Assembly: GCF_044810985.1 (NCBI RefSeq)
Contig: NZ_CP085242.1
Location: 124,001 to 188,000 of the forward strand
From: Marinospirillum sp031581385
Lineage (GTDB): Bacteria; Pseudomonadota; Gammaproteobacteria; Pseudomonadales; Halomonadaceae
Direction of reading: 5' to 3'
DNA length: 64,000 bases
A model generated the notes under the pieces. It was not told where the DNA came from, searched no databases, and saw nothing but the letters and a program-made list of their open reading frames with translations. Positions within the stretch are counted from its first letter, which is position 1; every line of letters begins with the position of its first letter. Below are positions 57,066 through 64,000 of this stretch, in pieces. A program made the translations under genes and the position numbers.

Positions 57066-57283
57066 GGTATTTTCCTTCAGTTTTTTGGTGGAAACCTCTT
57101 GGCAGAGGATGGTAACTCTTGGCATGATTGAAAGCCAGTCGAGCGCTTGCTAGGTTTCTAAGGTTGATTTAGCAATACGACAAGAGTCTTATTTTTCTGC
57201 ACTGCAGCATAAGGCTAAATAAGCAGCATGTAAATTTATTACAAAAATATCAGCTCACTTACCGGAAACGAGAGGCTACTTTT

Positions 57284-58915
57284 ATGCAGCACACCAATAT
57301 TTATGACATGGGTCTGGATCGCAATGCCGCCAACTTTGCCGCCTTGACTCCTATCTCTTATTTGCAGCGGGCAGCTTTCGTTTATCCTGATCGTGTTGCA
57401 CAAATTCACCATGACAAAACCAAAACCTGGGATGAAACCTACCGCCGCTGTGTGCGTCTGGCTTCTGCCTTGAACAAGTCAGGCCTTGGCGAAGGGGATA
57501 CCGTTTCCTTTATTTCCCCGAATATCTATGCCCTGTTTGAAGCGCATTTTGGGGTGCCCATGTCGGGTGCGGTGCTGAATGCCATCAATACCCGTCTGGA
57601 TGCCGAAACCATTTCTTTTATTCTGCAGCACGCCGAGACCAAGATTCTGTTTGTCGATCGCGAGTTCTCCGAAGTGGCCTCGCGTGCCGTTAAAATGCTG
57701 GGTGCCCAGCGCCCCAGGGTCATTGATATTGATGATCCTTATTTTGAAGGTGGTGAGTTGATTGGGGAGATGGATTACGAAGCCTTCCTGTCCACCGGTG
57801 ATGAAGACTACGACTACCCGATGCCCAGTGATGAGTGGGATGCCATTACCCTGAATTACACTTCCGGCACCACGGGCAACCCCAAGGGCGTGGTTTATCA
57901 TCATCGGGGTGCTTATCTGAATGCAGTCTCCAATGCCGTGTCCTGGAACATGGGTGAGCATCCTGTTTACCTCTGGACTCTGCCGATGTTCCACTGCAAT
58001 GGTTGGTGTTTTCCCTGGACTCTGGCGGCCACCGTGGGCACTAGTGTCAGTCTGCGCCATGTGCGTGCGGATGCGATTTATGACTCGATCAAGGAGCATC
58101 AGGTCAATTATTTCTGTGGTGCACCCATTGTTCTGAATATGCTCAACAATGCTGATGAAGAACTGAAAGCAGGCATCAATCACCAGGTGAAGGTGATGAC
58201 AGCTGGTGCCGCGCCTCCTGCCTCCGTGATTGAAGGCATGGAAAACATGGGCTTCAGTGTCACCCATGTTTACGGCCTGACCGAAACCTATGGGCCCTGT
58301 GTGGTCTGTGCCTGGCATGAAGAGTGGGATGAAAAACCGGCCTCTGAACGTGCACGCCTGAAAGCACGCCAGGGCGTCAAGTCACCCATGCAGGAAGGCT
58401 TGATGATTGCTGATCCGGAAACGCTGGAGCCGGTTCCTCAGGATGGCAAAACCATGGGGGAAATCTTCATGCGCGGGAACCTGGTGATGAAGGGTTACCT
58501 GAAAAACCCCAGGGCCACCGAAGAATCCTTTGAGGGGGGCTGGTTCCACTCCGGTGATCTGGCCGTCTGGCACCCGGATGGTTACGTGGAAATCAAGGAT
58601 CGCTCCAAGGATGTCATTATTTCCGGGGGTGAAAATATCTCCTCGATTGAAGTGGAAGATGTGCTTTATCGCCACCCTTCGGTTTCCGAAGCCGCGGTTG
58701 TGGCCCGTCCCGATGAAAAGTGGGGGGAGACGCCCTGTGCCTTCGTTAATCTCAAGCCCGGTGCTGAAGTGACGGAAGAGGAAATCATAGCTTTTTGCCG
58801 TGACAACATGGCGAAATTCAAGGTTCCCAAGACTGTGGTTTTTGGTGAGCTGCCCAAGACCTCCACGGGCAAGATCCAGAAGTTTGTTCTGCGGGATCAG
58901 GTGAAAGCCCTGTAA
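57284..58915 (+). CDS. Acyl-CoA synthetase (AMP-forming)
   Basis: 543 residues. The adenylation signature YTSGTTGNPKGVVYHHRGA is near 190, followed by VYGLTETYGPC, FHSGDLAVWHPDGYVEIKDR and the C-terminal catalytic lysine region PKTSTGKIQKFVLRDQ. The N-terminal pattern (MGLDRNAANFAALTPISYLQ) is that of the short- to medium-chain acyl-CoA synthetase branch, distinct from FadD downstream. The substrate is not certain. The neighbouring maoC-like gene and fadD point to fatty or branched acid catabolism. Confidence 0.9.
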   Translation: MQHTNIYDMGLDRNAANFAALTPISYLQRAAFVYPDRVAQIHHDKTKTWDETYRRCVRLASALNKSGLGEGDTVSFISPNIYALFEAHFGVPMSGAVLNAINTRLDAETISFILQHAETKILFVDREFSEVASRAVKMLGAQRPRVIDIDDPYFEGGELIGEMDYEAFLSTGDEDYDYPMPSDEWDAITLNYTSGTTGNPKGVVYHHRGAYLNAVSNAVSWNMGEHPVYLWTLPMFHCNGWCFPWTLAATVGTSVSLRHVRADAIYDSIKEHQVNYFCGAPIVLNMLNNADEELKAGINHQVKVMTAGAAPPASVIEGMENMGFSVTHVYGLTETYGPCVVCAWHEEWDEKPASERARLKARQGVKSPMQEGLMIADPETLEPVPQDGKTMGEIFMRGNLVMKGYLKNPRATEESFEGGWFHSGDLAVWHPDGYVEIKDRSKDVIISGGENISSIEVEDVLYRHPSVSEAAVVARPDEKWGETPCAFVNLKPGAEVTEEEIIAFCRDNMAKFKVPKTVVFGELPKTSTGKIQKFVLRDQVKAL

Positions 58916-58937
58916 ATCCAGGAAGTTGAGTGTTTCC

Positions 58938-58974
58938 AGCCAGTCCGCCAGCTTGGTAGGGCTGGCTTTTTTTT
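58938..58974 (+). terminator. Rho-independent terminator of the acyl-CoA synthetase gene
   Basis: AGCCAGTCC pairs with GGGCTGGCT (one G-T pair) around a 12-nt loop, followed by eight T residues. It starts 23 bp after the stop codon. Confidence 0.88.
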
Positions 58975-58991
58975 GGCTGGCCCTTTATAGT

Positions 58992-59009
58992 AATACAAAC
59001 GTTTGAATT
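58992..59009. promoter_or_regulatory. Palindrome upstream of fadD, possible PsrA-type operator
   Basis: AATACAAAC-GTTTGAATT is an 18-bp palindrome with one mismatched pair, 78 bp before the fadD ATG. Its CAAAC/GTTTG half-sites recall the PsrA fatty-acid-responsive motif of pseudomonads. The assignment is by resemblance only; half-site spacing differs from the published pattern as I recall it. Confidence 0.4.
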
Positions 59010-59087
59010 GGTGTCTTAGGCAGGAGTTTCCTATACTCCAGCCAGGACACACTTGCTACCAATAACAACAAGCTGGCGAGGGCTGAT

Positions 59088-60725
59088 ATGACTGAGATTG
59101 ACCTGGGGCGCTTTGACTCCATCCTGCAGGTGTTTGATGAATCCTGTAAACGCTTTGCTGACAAGCCTGCATTCACTTGCATGGGTCAGATGATTACCTA
59201 CGGCATGCTGGAAGAAAAAAGCCGCCACTTCGCCGCTTACCTGCAGAATGAGACGGATTTGAAAGCGGGTGATCGCATCGCCATCCAACTGCCCAACACC
59301 CTGATGTTTCCTGTGGCCGTGTTCGGTGCCCTGCGGGCCGGACTGGTGGTGGTGAATACCAACCCTCTTTATTCCGAAAGAGAGATGGAACACCAGTTCA
59401 ATGACTCGGGCGCTCGTGCCATCGTGGTTCTGGCCAATATGGCCCACAGTGTGGAAAGGGTTTTACCTCACACGCATCTCAAGCATATTTTTGTCACTGA
59501 GCTGGGTGATTTGCATCAAGGTTTCAAGCGGGTGTTGATCAATTCGGTGGTCAAGTATGTCAAGAAGATGGTGCCCAGCTACCATTTGCCGCATGCCATT
59601 CCCTTCCGCAAGGCTTTGCATCAGGGGCGCAAGGGTCACTGGTTACCACCCAAACCAACTCTGGATGATCTGGCGGTTCTGCAATACACCGGCGGCACCA
59701 CAGGCGTTGCCAAGGGTGCCATGCTCACGCATCGCAATCTGGTGGCCAATATGCTCCAGGCCAAAGCAGTCATCAATCAGGCTCTGGATGAAGGCGGGGA
59801 AACCGTGGTGGCCCCTCTGCCCATGTACCACATCTACACCTTCACCGTGAACTGCATGGTGATGATGGAGCTGGGTAACAACTCTCTATTGATTACCAAT
59901 CCACGTGATCTGCCTGCTTTTGTCAAGGAGCTGCAAAAAAATGAATTCACCGCTTTTGTGGGGCTGAACACTCTCTTCACCGCCCTGTGCAACCGTGATG
60001 ACTTCAAAGCCCTGGATTTCAGCAAGCTCAAGCTGACCATCTCCGGTGGTATGGCCCTCACCCAGGCAGCAGCCAAACGCTGGAAGGAAGTGACCGGTTG
60101 TGACATTGCCGAGGGCTATGGTCTGACGGAAACCTCACCGGTTGCCACCTTTAATTTACCCAAAGCCATCCAGCTGGGCAGCATTGGTCAACCGGTGCCC
60201 AGTACGGAAATCAAGGTGATTGATGATGAGGGCCGAGACTTGCCCCAGGGTGAAGCGGGTGAGCTGTGCGTGCGCGGCCCCCAGGTGATGAAAGGCTACT
60301 GGCAGCGTCCTGAAGAAACGGCCCAGTGCATTGATTCCGAGGGTTGGTTTCGTACCGGCGATGTGGCGGTGATCCAGGAAGATGGCTACGCTCGTATTGT
60401 CGACCGCAAAAAAGACATGATTAATGTCTCGGGTTTTAATGTTTATCCCAATGAAGTGGAAGATGAAATCGCGTCCCACCCGGATGTATTGGAAGTGGCT
60501 GCTATAGGTGTTGAGGATGAAAAGAGTGGCGAGGCAGTGAAAGCCTTTATTGTTTCGCGCAACCCTGATTTGACGGCCAAAGAAATCCGCGAGTGGTGTA
60601 AAGAACGCCTGACGGGTTATAAGCTGCCAAAGTTTATTGAATTCCGTGATGAACTGCCCAAAACCAACGTCGGTAAGGTGTTGCGTCGACAGCTTCGCGA
60701 CGAGGTTCATTCAACCTCTAAGTGA
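59088..60725 (+). CDS. fadD: Long-chain fatty-acid-CoA ligase FadD
   Basis: FadD activates fatty acids to acyl-CoA at the inner membrane, starting beta-oxidation. The 545 residues show LQYTGGTTGVAKGAMLTHRN near 205, GYGLTETSPVATFN, GWFRTGDVAVIQEDGYARIV (FACS region) and PKTNVGKVLRRQLRDE with the catalytic lysine. FADPxxG-like LRAGLVVVNTNPLYSEREM is also typical of FadD. A palindrome (58992-59009) lies in its promoter region. It is separated by terminators from both neighbours, so it is probably monocistronic. Confidence 0.93.
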   Translation: MTEIDLGRFDSILQVFDESCKRFADKPAFTCMGQMITYGMLEEKSRHFAAYLQNETDLKAGDRIAIQLPNTLMFPVAVFGALRAGLVVVNTNPLYSEREMEHQFNDSGARAIVVLANMAHSVERVLPHTHLKHIFVTELGDLHQGFKRVLINSVVKYVKKMVPSYHLPHAIPFRKALHQGRKGHWLPPKPTLDDLAVLQYTGGTTGVAKGAMLTHRNLVANMLQAKAVINQALDEGGETVVAPLPMYHIYTFTVNCMVMMELGNNSLLITNPRDLPAFVKELQKNEFTAFVGLNTLFTALCNRDDFKALDFSKLKLTISGGMALTQAAAKRWKEVTGCDIAEGYGLTETSPVATFNLPKAIQLGSIGQPVPSTEIKVIDDEGRDLPQGEAGELCVRGPQVMKGYWQRPEETAQCIDSEGWFRTGDVAVIQEDGYARIVDRKKDMINVSGFNVYPNEVEDEIASHPDVLEVAAIGVEDEKSGEAVKAFIVSRNPDLTAKEIREWCKERLTGYKLPKFIEFRDELPKTNVGKVLRRQLRDEVHSTSK

Positions 60726-60755
60726 GCTGCATAGCAGTTTTTTCCTCTTTGATTT

Positions 60756-60786
60756 ACCCCGGCCAGTCAGGTGCGGGGTTTTTTTT
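60756..60786 (+). terminator. Rho-independent terminator of fadD
   Basis: ACCCCG and CGGGGT form a 6-bp stem around a 12-nt loop, followed by eight T residues, 31 bp after the fadD stop. Confidence 0.85.
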
Positions 60787-60870
60787 GCTTCCTACTCACA
60801 TAAAGAAGGGGTGGGCTTTAATCAAACAAGCATTTAATATGAAATAAAACCGATTGCCAGAGTGTAAAAA

Positions 60871-62256
60871 ATGCGCCTTTTAGGTTATGGACTAACGACA
60901 CGTGTTGCCTTGCTTACATTGGTGTTGGCCTTAGTGGTTCTAGCAGTGATCAGTCTGGCCTTATTATCCTTCAGTCAGTATAAAAAAACACTGGATGACG
61001 TAGCCCAGCATCAGGTTCATGCCCTGATGTCAGCAACCCGTCTGGTTCAGCAAGCTGAAGGTATGGTTAATGCCAGTGCCTTCTTGTTGCTGGCAGACAA
61101 TCATTTTAAACGCCGTCAGGCTGTTTTTGAAATTGAAGACCGCAAAGAGTGGATAGAGAGCCTGATTGCCGATTTTTCAGCCTACCGCGGCATCCAAGTG
61201 GATTTCAGTCAGGTTGGGCAGCTTAATCAGGCACTTTTCAGCAACCTCAACAGAATAAATACGCTTGTCAGTCAGCGTATTGATCGGCGGGTGGATGTTT
61301 ATTTTCAGGAAGGCGTAACGCGGGAAGACGTCCGGCAGCTGGAGCTGATTAATGCTGAAATCGGGGAAATGATTCGCGCTAATCATGAGCTGTCTCAGGA
61401 TTTAACCGTCACTGTCGGTCAACAGGTCAGTCACATTCGCGAAGAGATTTTGTCAGAAGTGAAAGCTATTCACCAGGATATGGCAACCCGAGAAATCTGG
61501 TTGCTCTATGCTGGCGGCTTGGCTTTTCTGGTTGTACTGCTGATCGCTTTTTATATCAATCGTTCGGTAGTCGGGCGTATTATCCAACTGCAAAAAGCTT
61601 TGAGCTTGGATCGTCCCAAACCCCAGGATATTCCCGTGACAGGCAAGGATGAAATTGCCTGGATGGCCCAATCTGTTCATCGCTATGTCGATAAAATTAA
61701 TGCTCATGAAAGACAAATTCTGGAAATTAATGCTGAACTGTCATTTTTGGCAACCCATGATGCCCTGACCAAGCTGTATAACCGTCATTATTTTGATCGC
61801 AAGATTAATGAGATGAGCAGAGGGTCTGAAAATGGCTTCTTTTGTGCGGCCATGATTGATATCGACTGGTTCAAGTCAGTTAATGACCGCTATGGGCATG
61901 ATGTTGGTGATCAGGTAATTATTAAGTTGGCCGGACACCTGCAGACAGAGTTGCCGAAAAGTGCCTTGCTGGCTCGTGTTGGAGGTGAAGAGTTTGCCGT
62001 GATTTTTCAGCAAATGCCTTTGGATGAAACAGCCGCTCTGTTGGAAAAGCTGCGTATCAACCTGGCTGAACAGCCGCTGGAAGTCGAAGAATTAGTCATT
62101 TCCGTTACCGCCAGCTTAGGGTTAGCAGGATATTGTGAGGATGGTGACTTGATTGCCTGCCTGAAGGAGGCTGATCAAGCACTTTATCAGGCAAAACGTC
62201 GGGGTCGTAACCAATTGGTTGTTCGTCGAGTGGAAAAAAACCATGCTAAAAAATAA
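60871..62256 (+). CDS. Membrane-bound diguanylate cyclase (HAMP-GGDEF)
   Basis: 461 residues. A membrane segment near 12-33, a periplasmic helical sensor region of about 175 residues and a second membrane segment near 212-230 lead to a HAMP-like linker and a GGDEF domain from about 290. The active site is intact: RVGGEEFAVIF, with DALTKLYNRHYFD and MIDIDWFKSVNDRYGHDVGD upstream, so it should make cyclic di-GMP. No RxxD inhibitory site is seen before GGEEF. Its end overlaps the next gene, encoding a periplasmic binding protein, by 14 bp, suggesting that the two work together. Confidence 0.9.
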   Translation: MRLLGYGLTTRVALLTLVLALVVLAVISLALLSFSQYKKTLDDVAQHQVHALMSATRLVQQAEGMVNASAFLLLADNHFKRRQAVFEIEDRKEWIESLIADFSAYRGIQVDFSQVGQLNQALFSNLNRINTLVSQRIDRRVDVYFQEGVTREDVRQLELINAEIGEMIRANHELSQDLTVTVGQQVSHIREEILSEVKAIHQDMATREIWLLYAGGLAFLVVLLIAFYINRSVVGRIIQLQKALSLDRPKPQDIPVTGKDEIAWMAQSVHRYVDKINAHERQILEINAELSFLATHDALTKLYNRHYFDRKINEMSRGSENGFFCAAMIDIDWFKSVNDRYGHDVGDQVIIKLAGHLQTELPKSALLARVGGEEFAVIFQQMPLDETAALLEKLRINLAEQPLEVEELVISVTASLGLAGYCEDGDLIACLKEADQALYQAKRRGRNQLVVRRVEKNHAKK

Positions 62257-63730
62257 CTACAAAACAGGGCACTGGTTGTTGGCCCTGTTGTTGCTTTTAC
62301 CCCTGCCCCTGTTGGGTGGCAAAGAAGATGTTCGAATTGAGTTGCACCTGGAGCCTCCGCACCTGGATCCGACCCAAACACCGGCAGCTACTGTCGCTGA
62401 AGCAACCTACCATAATATTTTCCAGGGACTGACCCGCATCAACCGTAAGGGGGAAGTTGAGCCTCTTTTGGCACAAACCTGGAAAATTTCTGAAGATGGC
62501 CTGAGATACGACTTCTATCTCCAACCAGGGGTGGTTTTTCACAATCAGCAGCCTTTTACTGCTGAAGTGGCTGCTTTTAGTCTGACGCGGCTTTTGAACC
62601 CTGAGGCAGGTAACCCCCAACGTAACCTTTATTCGAGTATTCGTGAGATTAATCCGCGGGGAAGTCATCGCCTGGAGTTGGTTCTAAACCGCCCTGACAG
62701 CCTGCTGCTTTTTCGCCTGGGTCTGTCAGCAGCGGTGATGGTCGAACCCTCAAGTGCTGCAACCAACAAGCAGCATCCTGTTGGTACTGGGCCTTACGAG
62801 TTTGTTTCTTGGCGGGTCGGTCAGTCTTTGGAACTCCAGGCCTTCCCCAATTACTGGCATGATCAACCCGAAATTCGCCGGGCCAGCCTTACTTTTACCA
62901 GTAATCGTATTGAACTCGAAGCCAGTCTGACAGATGGTGAAGTGGATTTTTATCCCAATATCAGTCCTATGGCTTCGGTCAAACGTCTGGCAGATAGAGG
63001 GGACTACCAGATCAATGACGGGGTCACCGAAGGGCAAACTCTGTTGGTGTTCAATCATGCCCACCCGGCTCTGGCTGACCTGCGGGTGCGCAGAGCCATC
63101 AATCATGCGGTGGATAAGCGCCGCCTGCTGGATATCTTTCCCAAGGCTTCTCCGGCGCTGATTGGCAGTCATTTTTCACCGCTGCATCCAGCCTATGTGG
63201 ACCTGGTGGATTTTTACCCCCACAACCCTGACAAAGCCAGGAAGCTGCTGGAAGAAGCGGGTTATGCCCAGGGTTTAAAGCTGCGCTTCAAGGTGCCGCC
63301 ACCACTTTATGCTCAGCAACTCAGCCTCTATCTGGTGGATGATCTGGAAAAGGTAGGTATTCAAGTTGATTTGGAGCGTATCAGTTGGACCGAGTGGTTG
63401 CAGCAGGTCTTTCGTGAAAGTAATTATGATCTGACCGTCATCGCTCATGTTGAGCCACTGGATATGGATATCTATGCGCGCGATGATTACTACTTCAACT
63501 TCAAGAGTGAAGCCTTCCAGAAGTTGTGGCGACAGATCGAAACCACTCAGGATGAAGCCTTACGCAACCAGCTGTTTGTTCAGGCTCAGAAGTATCTGGC
63601 CGAGCAGGCTGCCCAGGTCTATTTGCACATCAAACCTCAGCAATCGATCCGCAAAGTAGGGCTGGAGGGATTCTGGGAGAATGCACCCATCCCGGCAGTG
63701 GTGATTTCGGAGCTTTATTGGGATAACTAG
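62243..63730 (+). CDS. Peptide/nickel-type ABC solute-binding protein (family 5)
   Basis: 495 residues starting MLKNNYKTGHW with a hydrophobic signal sequence. The family 5 binding-protein pattern is clear: HLDPTQTPAATVAEATYHNI, LAQTWKISEDGLRYDFYLQP, VGTGPYEFVSWRVGQSLELQ, RRAINHAVDKRRLLD. No permease or ATPase genes follow; hrpA begins 67 bp downstream. It overlaps the diguanylate cyclase by 14 bp, so it may serve as a ligand-sensing partner rather than for uptake. That role is inference. Confidence 0.87.
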   Translation: MLKNNYKTGHWLLALLLLLPLPLLGGKEDVRIELHLEPPHLDPTQTPAATVAEATYHNIFQGLTRINRKGEVEPLLAQTWKISEDGLRYDFYLQPGVVFHNQQPFTAEVAAFSLTRLLNPEAGNPQRNLYSSIREINPRGSHRLELVLNRPDSLLLFRLGLSAAVMVEPSSAATNKQHPVGTGPYEFVSWRVGQSLELQAFPNYWHDQPEIRRASLTFTSNRIELEASLTDGEVDFYPNISPMASVKRLADRGDYQINDGVTEGQTLLVFNHAHPALADLRVRRAINHAVDKRRLLDIFPKASPALIGSHFSPLHPAYVDLVDFYPHNPDKARKLLEEAGYAQGLKLRFKVPPPLYAQQLSLYLVDDLEKVGIQVDLERISWTEWLQQVFRESNYDLTVIAHVEPLDMDIYARDDYYFNFKSEAFQKLWRQIETTQDEALRNQLFVQAQKYLAEQAAQVYLHIKPQQSIRKVGLEGFWENAPIPAVVISELYWDN

Positions 63731-63797
63731 ACTCAGGTTTTTGGTCGCTGAGACAATTGCTTTATACTGGCCGATTTTCAGTCGAGTGTGAGCTGTT

Positions 63798-64000
63798 ATG
63801 TCCAAGCCGGATAAGGCTTTATCCCCGCAAGAGCTTTTAAAGTCATGTCTTTTCAAGGACAGGCATCGCCTGTCCAAACAGTGGCAGGCTGCCCGCAAGA
63901 AGAGCCCGGAGCAACAGCAGCAGGTGTTGGATAAGATCCAGGCCTCGGTGGCTCAGGTGGAAGCGCGGCGGGCGCTCTGGCCGCAGATTGACTATCCGGA
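63798..64000 (+). CDS. hrpA: ATP-dependent RNA helicase HrpA (N-terminal start only)
   Basis: The first 67 codons are present before the window ends. MSKPDKALSPQELLKSCLFK is followed by DRHRLSKQWQ and, near the edge, RRALWPQIDYP. These match the start of E. coli HrpA, where DRLRFSRRL and RPEITYPD occur just before the helicase core. The DEAH helicase motifs lie beyond the window. HrpA is a DEAH-box helicase that rescues stalled ribosomes. Confidence 0.8.
   Translation, partial: MSKPDKALSPQELLKSCLFKDRHRLSKQWQAARKKSPEQQQQVLDKIQASVAQVEARRALWPQIDYP

Noticed and set aside
57479..58318. 279-codon minus-strand frame opposite the acyl-CoA synthetase
   Set aside because: The plus-strand enzyme has all adenylation motifs; the reverse frame has no recognisable feature.
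57284..58915. DmdB-type 3-methylmercaptopropionyl-CoA ligase as part of a DMSP pathway with acuI
   Set aside because: The N-terminus and motifs fit the general short/medium-chain acyl-CoA synthetase branch; no dmdA, dmdC or dmdD gene is nearby.

Overview
The window looks like chromosomal DNA of a marine gammaproteobacterium. The order tRNA-Gln, prs, rplY, pth, ychF, tRNA-Met, and the blocks dnaX-ybaB-recR and rnd-ycgL-ycgN, resemble pseudomonads and Oceanospirillales. A group such as Oceanospirillaceae/Marinospirillum would fit, but that is inference from gene content, not a measured match. Base composition is moderate, with AT-rich patches at the 3' end of vgrG and around 11.3-11.5 and 15.6-15.8 kb.

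Layout. (1) 0-11 kb, minus strand, housekeeping: an aroQ-accB-accC-prmA operon, dsbD, tRNA-Met, ychF, a MITE-like element, pth, rplY, prs, tRNA-Gln, azlCD and tlyA. (2) 11-15.6 kb, plus strand: the 4.5S SRP RNA with a recognisable promoter, katG, and an acuR-like TetR gene followed by acuI. Two near-identical 17-bp palindromes precede acuR and acuI, suggesting an autoregulated acrylate-detoxification unit. (3) 15.8-38.9 kb, plus strand: a type VI secretion (T6SS) locus, tssB-tssC-hcp-tssJ-tssK-tssL-tssM, then a TssB/TssC-fused second sheath-like gene and a second hcp, then tssE-tssF-tssG, a membrane-anchored TAXI-type binding protein, vgrG, and a loading module (DUF2169 + pentapeptide, pentapeptide, DUF3540, DUF4150/PAAR-like). 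No tssA, tssH/clpV or toxin domain is visible. (4) 38.9-43.6 kb, minus strand: a SulP transporter with STAS and cyclic-nucleotide-binding domains, and a membrane/spermidine-synthase fusion. (5) 43.7-48.3 kb, plus strand: dnaX, ybaB, recR, rnd, ycgL, ycgN. (6) 48.4-55.3 kb, plus strand: two small membrane proteins (one like YEATS-associated helix proteins), a membrane VWA protein, a class II glutamine amidotransferase, a MoxR-type AAA+ ATPase, a 316-bp gap with two long inverted repeats, a CoxE-like VWA protein and a PPP-family phosphatase. (7) 55.3-60.7 kb: an MFS transporter and a MaoC hydratase on the minus strand, then two acyl-CoA synthetases (the second FadD) on the plus strand. (8) 60.9-64 kb, plus strand: a diguanylate cyclase overlapping an orphan peptide-type binding protein, and the 5' end of hrpA.

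The most unusual part is the T6SS. It has two sheath-type genes, one a TssB-TssC fusion, and two Hcp genes in one run. It also contains a TAXI-type periplasmic binding protein with a cytoplasmic tail and no transporter partners, and an effector-loading module without an evident toxin.
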